DNA from: an uncultured Bacilli bacterium
GTDB lineage: Bacteria > Bacillota_I > Bacilli_A > RF39 > UBA660
Assembly (NCBI GenBank): GCA_934130175.1
Contig: CAKOXP010000015.1
Span: 1 to 33,439 of the forward strand
Length of the DNA: 33,439 bases
Direction: 5' to 3'
The notes beneath the pieces are model-generated. The model had not been told where the DNA came from. It did no database searches and was given only the letters and a program-made list of their open reading frames with translations. Position numbers and translations under genes: made by a program. Shown piece after piece: positions 6,587 to 17,500 of the stretch (its first letter is position 1; each line of letters opens with the position of its first letter).

Positions 6587-7296
6587 TATTTCACCTTATT
6601 TCTTATATTTCTATTTTTTAGTTTTTCTTCATATTCAGAAATATATCTTTTTAAGTCCATTGATGGTTTAAATGCAAATAAGAACGAATATTTTTGTTTT
6701 TCTCTTTCTTGAATATCTCTAATTTGACATTTTAACTCTTCATATTTTACTTCAACATTATTTTCTTTAGCATAATTTCTTACCTTAGTTAAAAGTTTTG
6801 TTGAATAAGAATAGTCTATTATTAATATTCCACAGAAAAATCCAAGGATAAATGAAAATGATAAGTTATTATTAAACCACTCTAGCTTTTCTAGTATAAA
6901 TCCTGCAACAAAGTAGTAGTAAAATGCTCCTATCACAGTCCAGATAAGTGAAAACAAAGGACAAATTATTCCTTTATAATTTCCCCATCTATCACTATAA
7001 TCCCATAATTTAACTGGTTTATTTACGAAAGTTAGTCCACCAATAAATTCAATTAAAGTCATCATAACTCCCATTAATAAAATTATAATAAAAGAAGACA
7101 TACTCATTTTGGAAAATAACAAATAGATTCCAGTTAATCCACATAATCCAAAGCCATAAATTGGTAAATATGGCCCTATTAGAAATCCTGGATTAACCCA
7201 TTTTCCATGAACAATTCTTCTAAAGAAAAGCTCCAAAATCCATCCAAATGTACTACCTATATAGAATATAAATATAAAATTTAAAAATAGATTCAT
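6586..7296 (-). CDS. CmpB-type membrane protein (putative ABC transporter permease family, PF06541)
   Basis: A 236-residue polytopic membrane protein with about five hydrophobic segments. The first block, GWILELFFRRIVHGKWVNPG, followed by FLIGPYLPIYGFG, is the signature of the ABC_trans_CmpB family. A second conserved block is WDYSDRWGNYKGIICPLFSL. The last 60 residues are charged and cytosolic. Despite the family name, I see no ATP-binding partner nearby, so a transport role is unproven. It is translationally coupled to the DUF2974 hydrolase, which may act with it at the membrane. GGGG lies seven bases before the ATG. Confidence 0.85.
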   Translation of the reverse strand: MNLFLNFIFIFYIGSTFGWILELFFRRIVHGKWVNPGFLIGPYLPIYGFGLCGLTGIYLLFSKMSMSSFIIILLMGVMMTLIEFIGGLTFVNKPVKLWDYSDRWGNYKGIICPLFSLIWTVIGAFYYYFVAGFILEKLEWFNNNLSFSFILGFFCGILIIDYSYSTKLLTKVRNYAKENNVEVKYEELKCQIRDIQEREKQKYSFLFAFKPSMDLKRYISEYEEKLKNRNIRNKVK

Positions 7297-7319
7297 TAAA
7301 TATCCCCTACCTTTATTTT

Positions 7320-7347
7320 ATTATAACACTATAAATTTGGACACAAA
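7320..7347 (-). promoter_or_regulatory. Promoter for the CmpB/DUF2974 pair
   Basis: Minus strand extended -10 TGTTATAAT (TATAAT at 7320-7325) with a weak -35 TTTGTG (7342-7347) at a 16-base spacing, 24 bases before the start codon. Confidence 0.45.
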
Positions 7348-7369
7348 CTTTAAAGCGAAAATTTAGTGT

Positions 7370-7398
7370 AAAAAAAAGACAAGTAACAACTACTTATC
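7370..7398 (-). terminator. Intrinsic terminator after the thioredoxin-fold gene
   Basis: Minus strand GATAAGTA-GTTGT-TACTTGTC (8-bp stem with one T-G pair) followed by at least seven T. Confidence 0.8.
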
Positions 7399-7400
7399 AT

Positions 7401-8102
7401 TTAACAAGAACCTTTATCAGTACAAATATTAGAGTTTGACTTTTTCATTTTCTTCAATCCATCTTCATAAACTGTTTTTAATTCTTTTAACTGTTTTTGA
7501 CTCAAGCTTTTATATGGATCTTTTTGACTGTTTACTGTTGATGTATGTATATCTACTATTTTTCCTTCTTTTACAAAAACAACAGTTGGAAAATAAAGTC
7601 TTTTTATACTTTCATCATTAAGTCCATCATAGACACTAGCTTTGTCACCTAATAAATTTAGAATCTCATAATATGTTTTTGTTCCCTCTTGTCTTGTAAA
7701 CACTTCATTATTTTCATCTAAATCTTTTTCATCTCTAATTGAATATGCATTGAAATAGTAAACAGTTTCTTCTTTCTCATTCATAACTTCTAAAAATGGT
7801 TCTATCATATTACGACACCAAGGGCACTCAGGAAATCCAAAATAAATTACACCAGTACCTTTACTTAAAAGTTCTACTACTTTCTTACCACTGACATATT
7901 TAACACCATTTTTATCTGAAATATTCACTTTTTTATATTTTTTACCAGTAGATAGACCTGTTCTTCCATTAAATCTTTCATATTCTTTTTTGAACCTTTT
8001 TTCATCATTTGTAACTTTAGTATTTTTTACTGTAAAAATTGATAATATTAAAATAACAACAATTATTAATCCAATTATAAACCAAATTTTCTTTTCCTTC
8101 AT
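7401..8102 (-). CDS. Membrane-anchored thioredoxin-fold protein with a CPWC motif
   Basis: A protein of about 233 residues with an uncleaved-looking N-terminal membrane anchor (residues 7-25, FIIGLIIVVILILSIF) and an external thioredoxin-like domain. The active-site motif is CPWC at residues 93-96 (FGFPECPWCRNMI), and the cis-Pro segment is RLYFPTVVFVKEGKIVD. It resembles the bacteriocin transport accessory (Bta-like) thioredoxins. It could reduce or exchange disulfides outside the membrane, but the partner is unknown. A GTG at 8111 lies inside the GGAGTGG ribosome site, so the ATG at 8100-8102 is the better start. It follows the pseudouridine synthase by 16 bases. Two Cys near the C-terminus (NICTDKGSC) are an unusual extra pair. 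Confidence 0.8.
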   Translation of the reverse strand: MKEKKIWFIIGLIIVVILILSIFTVKNTKVTNDEKRFKKEYERFNGRTGLSTGKKYKKVNISDKNGVKYVSGKKVVELLSKGTGVIYFGFPECPWCRNMIEPFLEVMNEKEETVYYFNAYSIRDEKDLDENNEVFTRQEGTKTYYEILNLLGDKASVYDGLNDESIKRLYFPTVVFVKEGKIVDIHTSTVNSQKDPYKSLSQKQLKELKTVYEDGLKKMKKSNSNICTDKGSC

Positions 8103-8118
8103 TTTTACCACTCCACTT

Positions 8119-8955
8119 TTATATCAAATGTTTAAATTCCACCGGAACTTCTGTCTTAAATTCCATTTCTTTTTTCAAAATAGGATAAAACATTTTCAAT
8201 TTATTTGCATGTAAATATAATCTTTTCATGCCGTCTTTTTCTCCATATTTGTTATCACCAACAATAGGATTTCCAATATTTTCTAATTGAACCCTAATTT
8301 GATTTTTTCTACCTGTTTCAATATTAATCTTTAAAAGACTATATTTACTGTTTTCTTTAATTACTTTATAATTCGTAATTGCCTCTTTTCCATCTTGTTT
8401 TTTAGTAATATATACAAGATTAGTCTTTGTTTCCATAAGCTTGTCAACAAGCCTTGCGCTTTTTTTAGGCATTAATCCGTGAACAACTGCAGTATATTCT
8501 CTTACACTAACCAGGCTATTCCAATCTTTTTGAAGCATATTCTTTGTTTTTTCGTCTTTAGCAAAAACCACAACTCCACTAGTTTCTTTATCGAGTCTAT
8601 GTACAATGAAAACTTTATTACTTTTATTTTTTTCTTTTAGATATGAGGAAACATAGTGATAAAGTGTCTTTTCTTTTTCTTTAGCAGTAGAAATAGTGAG
8701 TAATCCTGCTGGTTTATTTACAACAATAATATAATTATCTTCATATAAAATATCAAATGGCAAACTACTCTTATTTTTTGTTTCTATATTAATAACCATA
8801 CCCTTTGTAAGCATGTAATCATATTTAGTGGTTTTTGTATTATTAACATAAATAGAACCATGAACTAAATAAGATTTAACCTTCTTTTTAGGCATATCCA
8901 AATATTTATACAAATAAGCTAATAATTCTTTATCTTCTTTAACAACTAATTTCAT
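8119..8955 (-). CDS. RluA-family 23S rRNA pseudouridine synthase
   Basis: A 278-residue enzyme with an N-terminal S4 RNA-binding segment (residues about 14-55, LYKYLDMPKKKVKSYL...GSIYVN) and an RluA catalytic domain. The catalytic Asp is residue 122 in VHRLDKETSGVVVFAK. Further family motifs are ILYEDNYIIVVNKPAGLL, the arginine-containing block ETGRKNQIRVQL, and a GDNKYG stretch near the end. It isomerises uridine to pseudouridine in structured RNA, probably 23S rRNA. The exact site (RluC, RluD or YlyB type) cannot be read from the sequence. It is the upstream member of a pair with the thioredoxin-fold gene. Confidence 0.92.
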   Translation of the reverse strand: MKLVVKEDKELLAYLYKYLDMPKKKVKSYLVHGSIYVNNTKTTKYDYMLTKGMVINIETKNKSSLPFDILYEDNYIIVVNKPAGLLTISTAKEKEKTLYHYVSSYLKEKNKSNKVFIVHRLDKETSGVVVFAKDEKTKNMLQKDWNSLVSVREYTAVVHGLMPKKSARLVDKLMETKTNLVYITKKQDGKEAITNYKVIKENSKYSLLKINIETGRKNQIRVQLENIGNPIVGDNKYGEKDGMKRLYLHANKLKMFYPILKKEMEFKTEVPVEFKHLI

Positions 8956-9002
8956 AAAAAACTCCTATATATAAATTATTATACCACGAAAAAGAATAAT
9001 AA

Positions 9003-9551
9003 CTATTTTTTGATGTTATTTATTTCAAAATATTTTAATAAATAATTCCAGCAACCTATTTTATCGGTTAAGTTTTCATAATTATTATTAACTCTTCTAA
9101 TAACTTCATCTTTCTCAAACCATTTTATATCTTGTACTTCATCTTTTTGCAAAACTATATCTTTTAAATCAACATCTTTATGAACAATATAAAATTCATT
9201 AAAATGTCTATTAATTATATCCCCACTAATATTTTCAGATGTTGTTGCACCTATAAATTCTAGCGATGATTTATCTAAGTCTATTCCTATTTCTTCTTTT
9301 GTCTCCCTTATTACAGCTTGATATCCTAGTTCATTAGATAATACATGTCCACCTGCTGTAATATCCCATAAATTAGGCCATAATTTTTTTGTAGAACTCC
9401 TTTGTTGTAACAACACCCTTTCATTGTCTTCACTTACAATAAATACAACAACAGCCTTATGATATAATCCTTTTCTATGGCACTCATCCCTACTTGCAAC
9501 TTCATTTGTATATTCACCATTTGCATTTAAAACATCAAAAAATTCATTCAT
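9003..9551 (-). CDS. Nudix hydrolase
   Basis: A 182-residue Nudix protein. The box GX5EX7REUXEEXGU is complete at about residues 68-90 (GHVLSNE, then REtKEEIGI), so it should bind divalent metal and cleave a nucleoside-diphosphate-linked substrate. The start, FDVLNANGEYTNEVASRDECH, and the flanking RSSTKKLWPNLWDITAGGH resemble the YfcD/isopentenyl-diphosphate-isomerase-like branch, but the specific IPP isomerase residues cannot be verified by eye. AAGGGG lies just before the ATG. It follows the unknown gene ending at 9575 by 23 bases and is probably in its operon. Confidence 0.88.
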   Translation of the reverse strand: MNEFFDVLNANGEYTNEVASRDECHRKGLYHKAVVVFIVSEDNERVLLQQRSSTKKLWPNLWDITAGGHVLSNELGYQAVIRETKEEIGIDLDKSSLEFIGATTSENISGDIINRHFNEFYIVHKDVDLKDIVLQKDEVQDIKWFEKDEVIRRVNNNYENLTDKIGCWNYLLKYFEINNIKK

Positions 9552-9574
9552 ATTATTATCCCCTTAATCTATAT

Positions 9575-10129
9575 TTAGTAATGTGTCCTTAATTCATACA
9601 CAATAACTTTCTCTTTATTAACGCCTAATTCTTTATTAAATAAGGCAAATTCTATTATTACATTTTGTAAATTATGTTCCATAGCATACTGATAAATAAC
9701 ATCAAAATGTGGAATACTATTTAATTTTTTATCAAAAATATCAGTTTTTAAATTAAATGTTGGATCACTTATTGCATCCCTTACCGAAGCAGTTGGTTCA
9801 GTGGATAATATGGCATAAACTTCACCATTTGACAGAAATTCAACTTCTCCTACTAATAACTGATTGTCAACATAATTTGCAGAACTGACATTAATCGTAA
9901 ATAAATTATAATCTCTTATTTCTTCCAAAACCTTGTCATAGTCAACTTTTAATTTAAAAACACCACCAGCTTTTGATTTATCTCTTATTGCATAATACTT
10001 TGATGGATATTTAGAGATAAATTGTTTTACTTGTTTATCATCTTGCCCTTCAAATAATTTTTCTGGAAATCTATTTAAATTAAGCTCCTCTATTTTTTTT
10101 ATACTTTCTAGTTTATTTTTTATTATCAT
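9575..10129 (-). CDS. Conserved-looking hypothetical protein
   Basis: I do not recognise a family for this protein of about 184 residues. The sequence is soluble alpha/beta: a helical start (LESIKKIEELNLNRFPEKLF), then YPSKYYAIRDKSKAGG, a long central block with NVSSANYVDNQLLVGEVEFL and a likely strand AILSTEP, then VIIEFALFNKELG near the end. There is no signal peptide or membrane segment. The frame is open to 10141, but the TTG and GTG codons there form part of the GGTGAAG ribosome site, so the ATG at 10127-10129 is preferred. It is the first gene of a set that continues with the Nudix gene. A near-perfect palindrome lies about 85 bases upstream. Confidence 0.75.
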   Translation of the reverse strand: MIIKNKLESIKKIEELNLNRFPEKLFEGQDDKQVKQFISKYPSKYYAIRDKSKAGGVFKLKVDYDKVLEEIRDYNLFTINVSSANYVDNQLLVGEVEFLSNGEVYAILSTEPTASVRDAISDPTFNLKTDIFDKKLNSIPHFDVIYQYAMEHNLQNVIIEFALFNKELGVNKEKVIVYELRTHY

Positions 10130-10285
10130 TTTCTTCACCAACTCTTAAAATATAATATATCAAAATAATACAATAAAAATCAATATTTTCTATTATATTT
10201 CTATCAATATGAAATGGTGTTAACATCATTACAAATAACTTTTCTTAACAATTTCTAAATAGATTATAACCTATATCTTTTATAC

Positions 10286-10318
10286 ATAAAAAAAGAGAAA
10301 TAATTAATAATCTCTCTT
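10286..10318 (-). terminator. Intrinsic terminator of the glucan synthase-pgi operon
   Basis: Minus strand AAGAGA...TCTCTT stem (AT-rich loop that can pair partly) followed by seven T. It overlaps the pgi stop codon. Confidence 0.7.
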
Positions 10319-11516
10319 AAAAATTTGATATTTTACTATTCATTATATTTTTATATTTTTCAACACCTGGTTGATTAAATGGATCTACATCAAATAAATA
10401 GGCTGAAAACGCAGAAGCCATCATAAAAAACATTGTTAACTGGCCAATACTTTCTAAAGAAATAATTCCCATATCAATTATATTATTAGGAACACCTCCA
10501 TCATAATGAGCCTCAACAACAGAATTTAAAACAATATCATTGTACTCATTTAATGATTTATCTTCCATCATAACATCAGTTTGATACTTAGCTTTTATCA
10601 CAGTTTCGTAAATTAGTTTCCTTCCTTCTTGAATAAATTGACCTAGCGAATGCAAATCCCTAGTATTAACAGTTGATACTGGAAATATTCCTTTGCCATC
10701 TTTTCCTTCACTTTCTCCAAATAATTGTTTTAGAAATTCAGTATAGTAATAAAGACTTTCATGGTAAACACTAAAATTCTCTAGTAAAAATCCTAATTTG
10801 TACATAACATTTCTAATACAGGCATAATTGTAAGCTTCATCTAAATATTTTTTACCCTCATAATAACCTTTCAAAAACTTATCAATATCAAGATTCATAA
10901 CAGCAAGTACTAGTAAATGAGCAGGAGTTATAATACTATATCTACCACCAATATCCGAAGGCATATCAAAAGTCATAAACCCATACTTTGATGCCTCATC
11001 TTTTAAATAGCCACTTAATTGATTAGTCGTAACAATTATTCTTTCCTTAAGTTCAGATAAATCATATTTTTCTTTTAGTATATTTAAAATATAATTGTAA
11101 GTTAGCTTAATTTCAAGAGTCGTTCCCGATTTAGAAATAACATTAACATAAACACTTTTATCTTTAATATAATTAACGACTTCACTCAATTTCTTAGCTG
11201 ACAAATTATTACCAATATAGATAACTTCAACCTCATCTTTAACAAATTCATTTGTAAAAATTTTTCCGATTGAATAGCTTCCCATATAGGAACCACCAAT
11301 TCCTATTACAAGTAAAACATCAGCCTTTTCTCTTATCATCTGGCTAACTTTCTTTATTTTTCTTAGAGCGATATCATCAACACTTTTTTGATACCACCCT
11401 GTCATACTATCATTAGCAAACTTTTCTAAAATAGAATTTTTTTTCTTTAAAAGATCATCATATAATTTATCATCTAGAAAAGAAGACATGTAAGTTTTAA
11501 AATCAAATTTCAACAT
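10317..11516 (-). CDS. pgi: Glucose-6-phosphate isomerase
   Basis: A 399-residue phosphoglucose isomerase, somewhat shorter than the about 450 residues usual in Bacilli. Key motifs are GIGGSYMGSYSIG (phosphate-binding loop), SKSGTTLE, DIGGRYSIITPAHLL (first family signature) and FNQPGVEKYK (second signature). It interconverts glucose-6-phosphate and fructose-6-phosphate. The ATG overlaps the stop of the giant glucan synthase by one base (TAATG), so translation is coupled. This places hexose-phosphate metabolism directly with the glucan enzyme. Confidence 0.95.
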   Translation of the reverse strand: MLKFDFKTYMSSFLDDKLYDDLLKKKNSILEKFANDSMTGWYQKSVDDIALRKIKKVSQMIREKADVLLVIGIGGSYMGSYSIGKIFTNEFVKDEVEVIYIGNNLSAKKLSEVVNYIKDKSVYVNVISKSGTTLEIKLTYNYILNILKEKYDLSELKERIIVTTNQLSGYLKDEASKYGFMTFDMPSDIGGRYSIITPAHLLVLAVMNLDIDKFLKGYYEGKKYLDEAYNYACIRNVMYKLGFLLENFSVYHESLYYYTEFLKQLFGESEGKDGKGIFPVSTVNTRDLHSLGQFIQEGRKLIYETVIKAKYQTDVMMEDKSLNEYNDIVLNSVVEAHYDGGVPNNIIDMGIISLESIGQLTMFFMMASAFSAYLFDVDPFNQPGVEKYKNIMNSKISNF

Positions 11517-14500
11517 TATTTGTTTTTCCTCCTATAAACATAAACATCAAACACACCTTTTGATTCTAACTTAATTTCTTTAACAGTTTTACCGTTTAAA
11601 ACTATTTCATTTTTAGAGTCAAATATCACTTTAATGTTATATGTTGCATCCATATACTTATAATTTATTTCATAATTTCCAATACTAGAAGATATTTTTT
11701 CATCTAATTTCAAAATAGAACCATGTCGTTTAAATCCTAAAATTTCTTCAATTCCAACACGATAATACCATGCTGCTGAACCTGTATACCAAGTCCATCC
11801 ACCTCTAGCTTTAAAGTATGAAGATGAATAAATATCTGCCGCAACTACATATGGTTCAACCTTATATATATCAGCAATATCTTTATTCAAACTTCTATTA
11901 ACAGGATTAATCATTTGATAATAATCATAAGCTCTTGATTTATAACCAGCCTTAATTAAAGCCATAATATACCATGAAGTTGCATGAGTATATTGCCCAC
12001 CATTTTCACGAATTCCTTTTGGATAGCTTTTAATATACCCTGGATTATTAAGTGATTTATCAAAAGCAGGATCTAATAATTTTATTATTTTAGCATCTTT
12101 ATCAACTAAGTTTTTTTCAACAGAATCTATAATCATATCATATTTATCTTTATCTGCCACTCCACTTAATATTGAAAAAGCTTGTGAAATCAAATCAATC
12201 TTACACTCTTTATTTTTGTAACTTCCTAGTTTATCGCCATTATCAAAATAGGCTCTTAAATAGTAATCCTTATCAAAACCATTTGTATTTAGGTTTTTCT
12301 TTAATTCTTTATTAAATTCTTCATATTTTAAAGTATCTATTTCTAAATCTTCACTGTAATTTATGATAACTTTAGTAAATTTATCTATTATTTCATATAA
12401 GAAGAAACCTAACCAAACACTCTCACCTTTACCTTTAATTCCAACCTTATTCATACCATCATTCCAGTCACCACCACCCATTAAAGGTAGACCATGTATT
12501 CCAATTTGACTCATAGAATAGTTGATTGCTAAAAGACAATGATTAAATAATGTATCTTCTTTTTCAGTGTAATTAAAACTAATACCACGTTCAGCTTCAT
12601 GTTGAGTTAATTCCTCACCATAAATATATGGAACCATTTCATCTAGAATACTGTAATCTTCTGTTACATCTAGATAGTGAATAGTTGCATAAACTAACCA
12701 TAAATAATCATCTTTATATCTACTTCTTAAACCAAAACGATTAGCTTCATGCCACCAATGAAGAACATCTCCTTGTTCAAATTGATGAGAAGCATTAATG
12801 AGAATTTGAGTTTTTGTAAATTCAGGATTAACAATACAAATATTCATCGCATCTTGTAACTGGTCTCTATAACCAAAAGCTCCACTTACTTGATAAAAAC
12901 CAGCACGTGCCATAATTCTTGATGATAAAGCTTGATATAAGTACCATCCATTTAACATATAGTCAAGACTTGGATTAGATGTTTTTACTTGAATATTGCC
13001 AAGTAATCTATCCCATTTTTTCTTAACCATATCAAGTTCAATTAAACAGTTATCAACTATACTATAATGGTAAATTAAATCTTGAAGTTTTCTTTCATTT
13101 CTTGCACATCCTAAAGTAAATACAACCATCTTTTCACTGTTTGGTTTGATTTCAATAGAGTTAGTTATACTTTTTACTAGAATACGATTATCTTCACAAG
13201 AGGTAATCTTTTCAGATGATGACATAAAAACATCAACATCACTAAAATTAATGCTATAAACATTTCTAAGTTTTAAATAATTATTATCTGAAAATAACTC
13301 AGATAAAATATGTCTACTAGTTTTCTCTTCAAAATTTCCCAAAGTTGGATTCATATAATAAGTAAGATCAATTTTTGCTGTTTCATTTGTTTTATTTGTT
13401 AATGAGACTAAATAAATCTTAACACTGTCAGTTCTTGCGACAAATTCAGTAACTTTTGTTTTCAAACTATCTGTTTCTGATTCTAAAATACTATAACCAA
13501 AACCATGAGTACAAATTTCTGGATCAAAGATTTCATCATTAATAATAAATCCTTCTGATTTATCATTTAAAATCATTTCATTAGTCCAAGATGTTATCTT
13601 ATACTCTCCACTATTATACGAATAAGTATAACCACATCCATTATTAGTTACAATAGTACCAAAATTATTATTAGAAATTACGTTAGACCAAGGAGTTGGT
13701 GTATTTTTATTATAAATTACATATTCACGGCCATTATTTTTAAAACCTCCGTAAGAATTATCATAAGAAAGATTCAAAGGTGAAACTTGCTTTATATTGT
13801 TTTGATATGGCAATACCTTAGAAACACTTACCTTATTATTTCGTTGAAGATTATCTACCATATCTTTTAAAGATTCATTACCATTAACTTCAAAATAAAG
13901 TCTAGGAACAGTTTTTAATAAGGTTAATTCTTCTCTTGTAACATCTTTTAAATCAATAATAGTAACAGCTCCGGGAGTATGATAAAAACTATTTAAGGTA
14001 TAAATATGATACAATTCCTCTTCTATTTTTTGTCTAATAAGTTTAGCTGATTTATATTCTTCACTATTTAGAATAATAATATCAACGAATATAGATTTAT
14101 TTTTAAAATATTCAAAAGCCTTTAGTATCTCCATAACAAATGATAAGTTATTAATGCTTTTAATATTTACCAAAATAATTGGCCTATCACCACTAACTCC
14201 AAATTCCCATAAACTACTTTGAGACAAAGCATTTTCTCTTAAAATATCTTTTCTTGAGGAAGAAACAGAAATCCTAGTTGTTTGATATAGATAATTTAGC
14301 ATTGTATTAAATATGCGCATATCTTCCCCACTTAGATTAGAAACTTTGGTATTAATTATGTTTGATACACTTGCTACTTTGAAGGCATTTTCAATACTCA
14401 TCTTATCATTATATGATGAAATAATATCATTTAATTGTTCCATACTTCTACCAAATCCACTGATAAAATATACTTCTTTTTGGCTATTAGGTTCTATACA

Positions 14501-17500
14501 AATAGAATTTCTTAAAGCCATCACAGGTTCAATATTAGTACCAACATGATTAGTTAATCTAGTATCTAATGCTTTAGGATTTTGATATGAATAACCTCTA
14601 CCAACAAAGTTAAATCTATCTGTTTCATAGCTATATTCATCTAAAGGATTATCAATTATAAGTCTATTTAACATATAACTAGTAGCGCCTTCATCTCTAC
14701 TAACTCTTTTAGTAACTAAAGAATTAGAATCACTAAGATATTTAGACTCTAAAAACATACTATTAAAAACACGATGAGCAATATCTTGAGGATTTTCTGA
14801 TAAAATTGGCTCAGTATATGAAGTAAGTTCTAATCTTTTAGGTTTATCAGAATTATTAATAAATGTAAGCTTTCTTATTTCAGCATTATGGGAAGATGTA
14901 ACAACAATCTCTGTCTTTGTTGTTATTGGACCATCTTTTCTAATATATTTAATTTTATCTGATGCAAAAACGACTTCATAATAGTCTGACTTTTTATTTA
15001 GAGGTGCAAAAGTATTAGACCAGATTTTTTTAGTATCTAAATCTTTTATATAGAAAAACATACCATAATCTTGTTCTGTAATTTTTCGATATCTGTTTAA
15101 TTGTAAGGTACGATATCTTGAAAAACTATCTCCTCTATCATTCATAAGTAGACAGTACTTTTTATTTGATAAAACACTAACTTCAGGCATATCAGAAATA
15201 TATAAAAAACTTCTAATATCATTTTCAATTACTTCTTTTTCATAATTGTACTTTTTATATTTTGAAATTTTCATATCTATATCTGCTTTTACTTGAACTT
15301 TTTCTTTTAATAATATTTCAAAGGTTTTAACAAAAACATTTTCATGAAAATATTCTTTCATAACATCATTTTTTAAATAGTTGGTAATTCCCATTAAACT
15401 CATACCTTGATGATGAGCATAACAAGCCCTTACGATTCCTTCATTTGATAAATCATATGATTCATAGAAACCATATTTTGAAAACATACCTAACTTTTTG
15501 AACTTTAATGTATTATTATATATTTCTTTTGGATATAATTCTAACTCCATCAAAGTTGAATATGGAGAAATTACTATTCTTTCATTTAATTCCTCTCTAG
15601 ATTTTAAATATGGAACTGAAAAACTATGATATTTATAGTTTAGGGAATTATCAAGTTCATTATAGGCTGATTCACTAATTCCAAAAGGAAGATTTTTATC
15701 AACAGATTCCATATATTCTTTTTGACAAATATAAGCAAATGAATATGATTCATCTAGTAATGTATTAGGGTAATTTTTCATAAATAAGAAAGGCATATAA
15801 TATTCAAATGCTGTTCCAGACCATGAAATAAGTCCTTTGTGATTTTTATATGTAGTTAATGATTTATCTAGACAAAACCAATGTTTACTTGGAATATCAC
15901 CTTTAGCGATTGCTATAAAGCTAGTAAGACGTGATTCTGATGCAAATTTATTGTAATTGTATGGTGACATATGATTTTCAGAAACATCATAACCTATACT
16001 TAATACTGATGTTTTAGTATAAAGTTTTTTAAAGTTGGTATTTTTAATTAGCTTATCTATTTTTTCTTTTAAAGCTTCATGAGTGCCATCACTTACAAAT
16101 GTTAAAGCTACAATCAAAGAAGCGACAAAATTACCAGAATCTATTGTAGAGATAAATTTTGGATTTAAAACTTCCATGGTTTTAGTGTCATACCAGTTAT
16201 ATAAATGTCCATGCCACTTTTCTAACTTAGACACTGACTCTATTATTTTTTCTAGATAGTCTATGGCCTCATCCTTAGAAATAAAATCTAAATTATATGC
16301 AGAAATAATACTAGTAATTGAAAATGCAATATCTGTAGGAGATGTTCTAAAATCAAGTTTTTCATCCCTATTTTCTTGATAATTATCAGGTATTAAATAA
16401 TTATATTCTTCACGTAAATTTTCTTCAAAATAATTCCATGTTTTTAAAGCTATATCTTCAATAACGGCATCTTCTTTAGAATTTAATTTTTTTTCTTTTT
16501 TCAAATCTTTACTAATTAAATAAGTAACAAAAGGAGCTGATATAAAAATTAAGCCAACAATAAACATTGATATATTTTTTGTAAGTATTGATACTATCAA
16601 AAGAATTAAACCAGTTATTAAATTAATACTAAAGTTAAAACAGTAAGTTTTCAAATCAAATTTAGCTGTTTTCGCAACTTCTTCAGCTGTAATCCAATTA
16701 AGTAAATTTTTATGGGAAATCTTCATTCTATAGATAGATCTTATAAAAGCATCTAAATATAATTTTGTGTAATAAGGTATAGTTGCAAAGATAACATATG
16801 CTCGTAATAGAATAGCTTTACCACCAAACATTAGATTCTTATAATAAACTGTTTTAAACTTATTATCTTTTAAATATAATTTACTCTTCAAAAATGAAAC
16901 AATAGAAAAAGCTATTATAAGTAGAATATAAATAAACCAAATAAGCTTATTCTTACAAATAGTAATATTAAGAAGAACTATTAGAAATAATGTCAAAGAT
17001 AGAAACATTCTTACAACGTTATCAAAAATCTTAAATCTTTCTAAAGGATTAGTAGGATTAACTTCTTTTTCTCCTTTATAATTTTTTACCTTAGGAAACA
17101 TATAATCAAGAATTTGAACGTCTCCTCTAGCCCATCTATGTTGTCTAGATGTATCCACTAAAAACTTTGATGGAAATTCATCAATAAATTCTATATCAGA
17201 AACATAAGCACAGCGTAAATAACTACCTTCAAGTAAATCATGTGACAAAATTAAATTATCAGGAAATCTTTCATACAAAAGTTTATCAAAAACATCTAAA
17301 TCATAAATTCCTTTACCTACAAAACTTCCCTCTTTAAATAAATCTTGATAAATATTTGGAATAGATGATGTATAAGTATCAAATCCCCCAATTCCCGCAA
17401 AAATTTGTGAATATAGTGATCTGTTAGTTGATTCTATATCAGTAGAAATACGAGGTTGCATAAGAGCATAGCCTTTAACTACCTTTGTTTCTTCTTTGTT

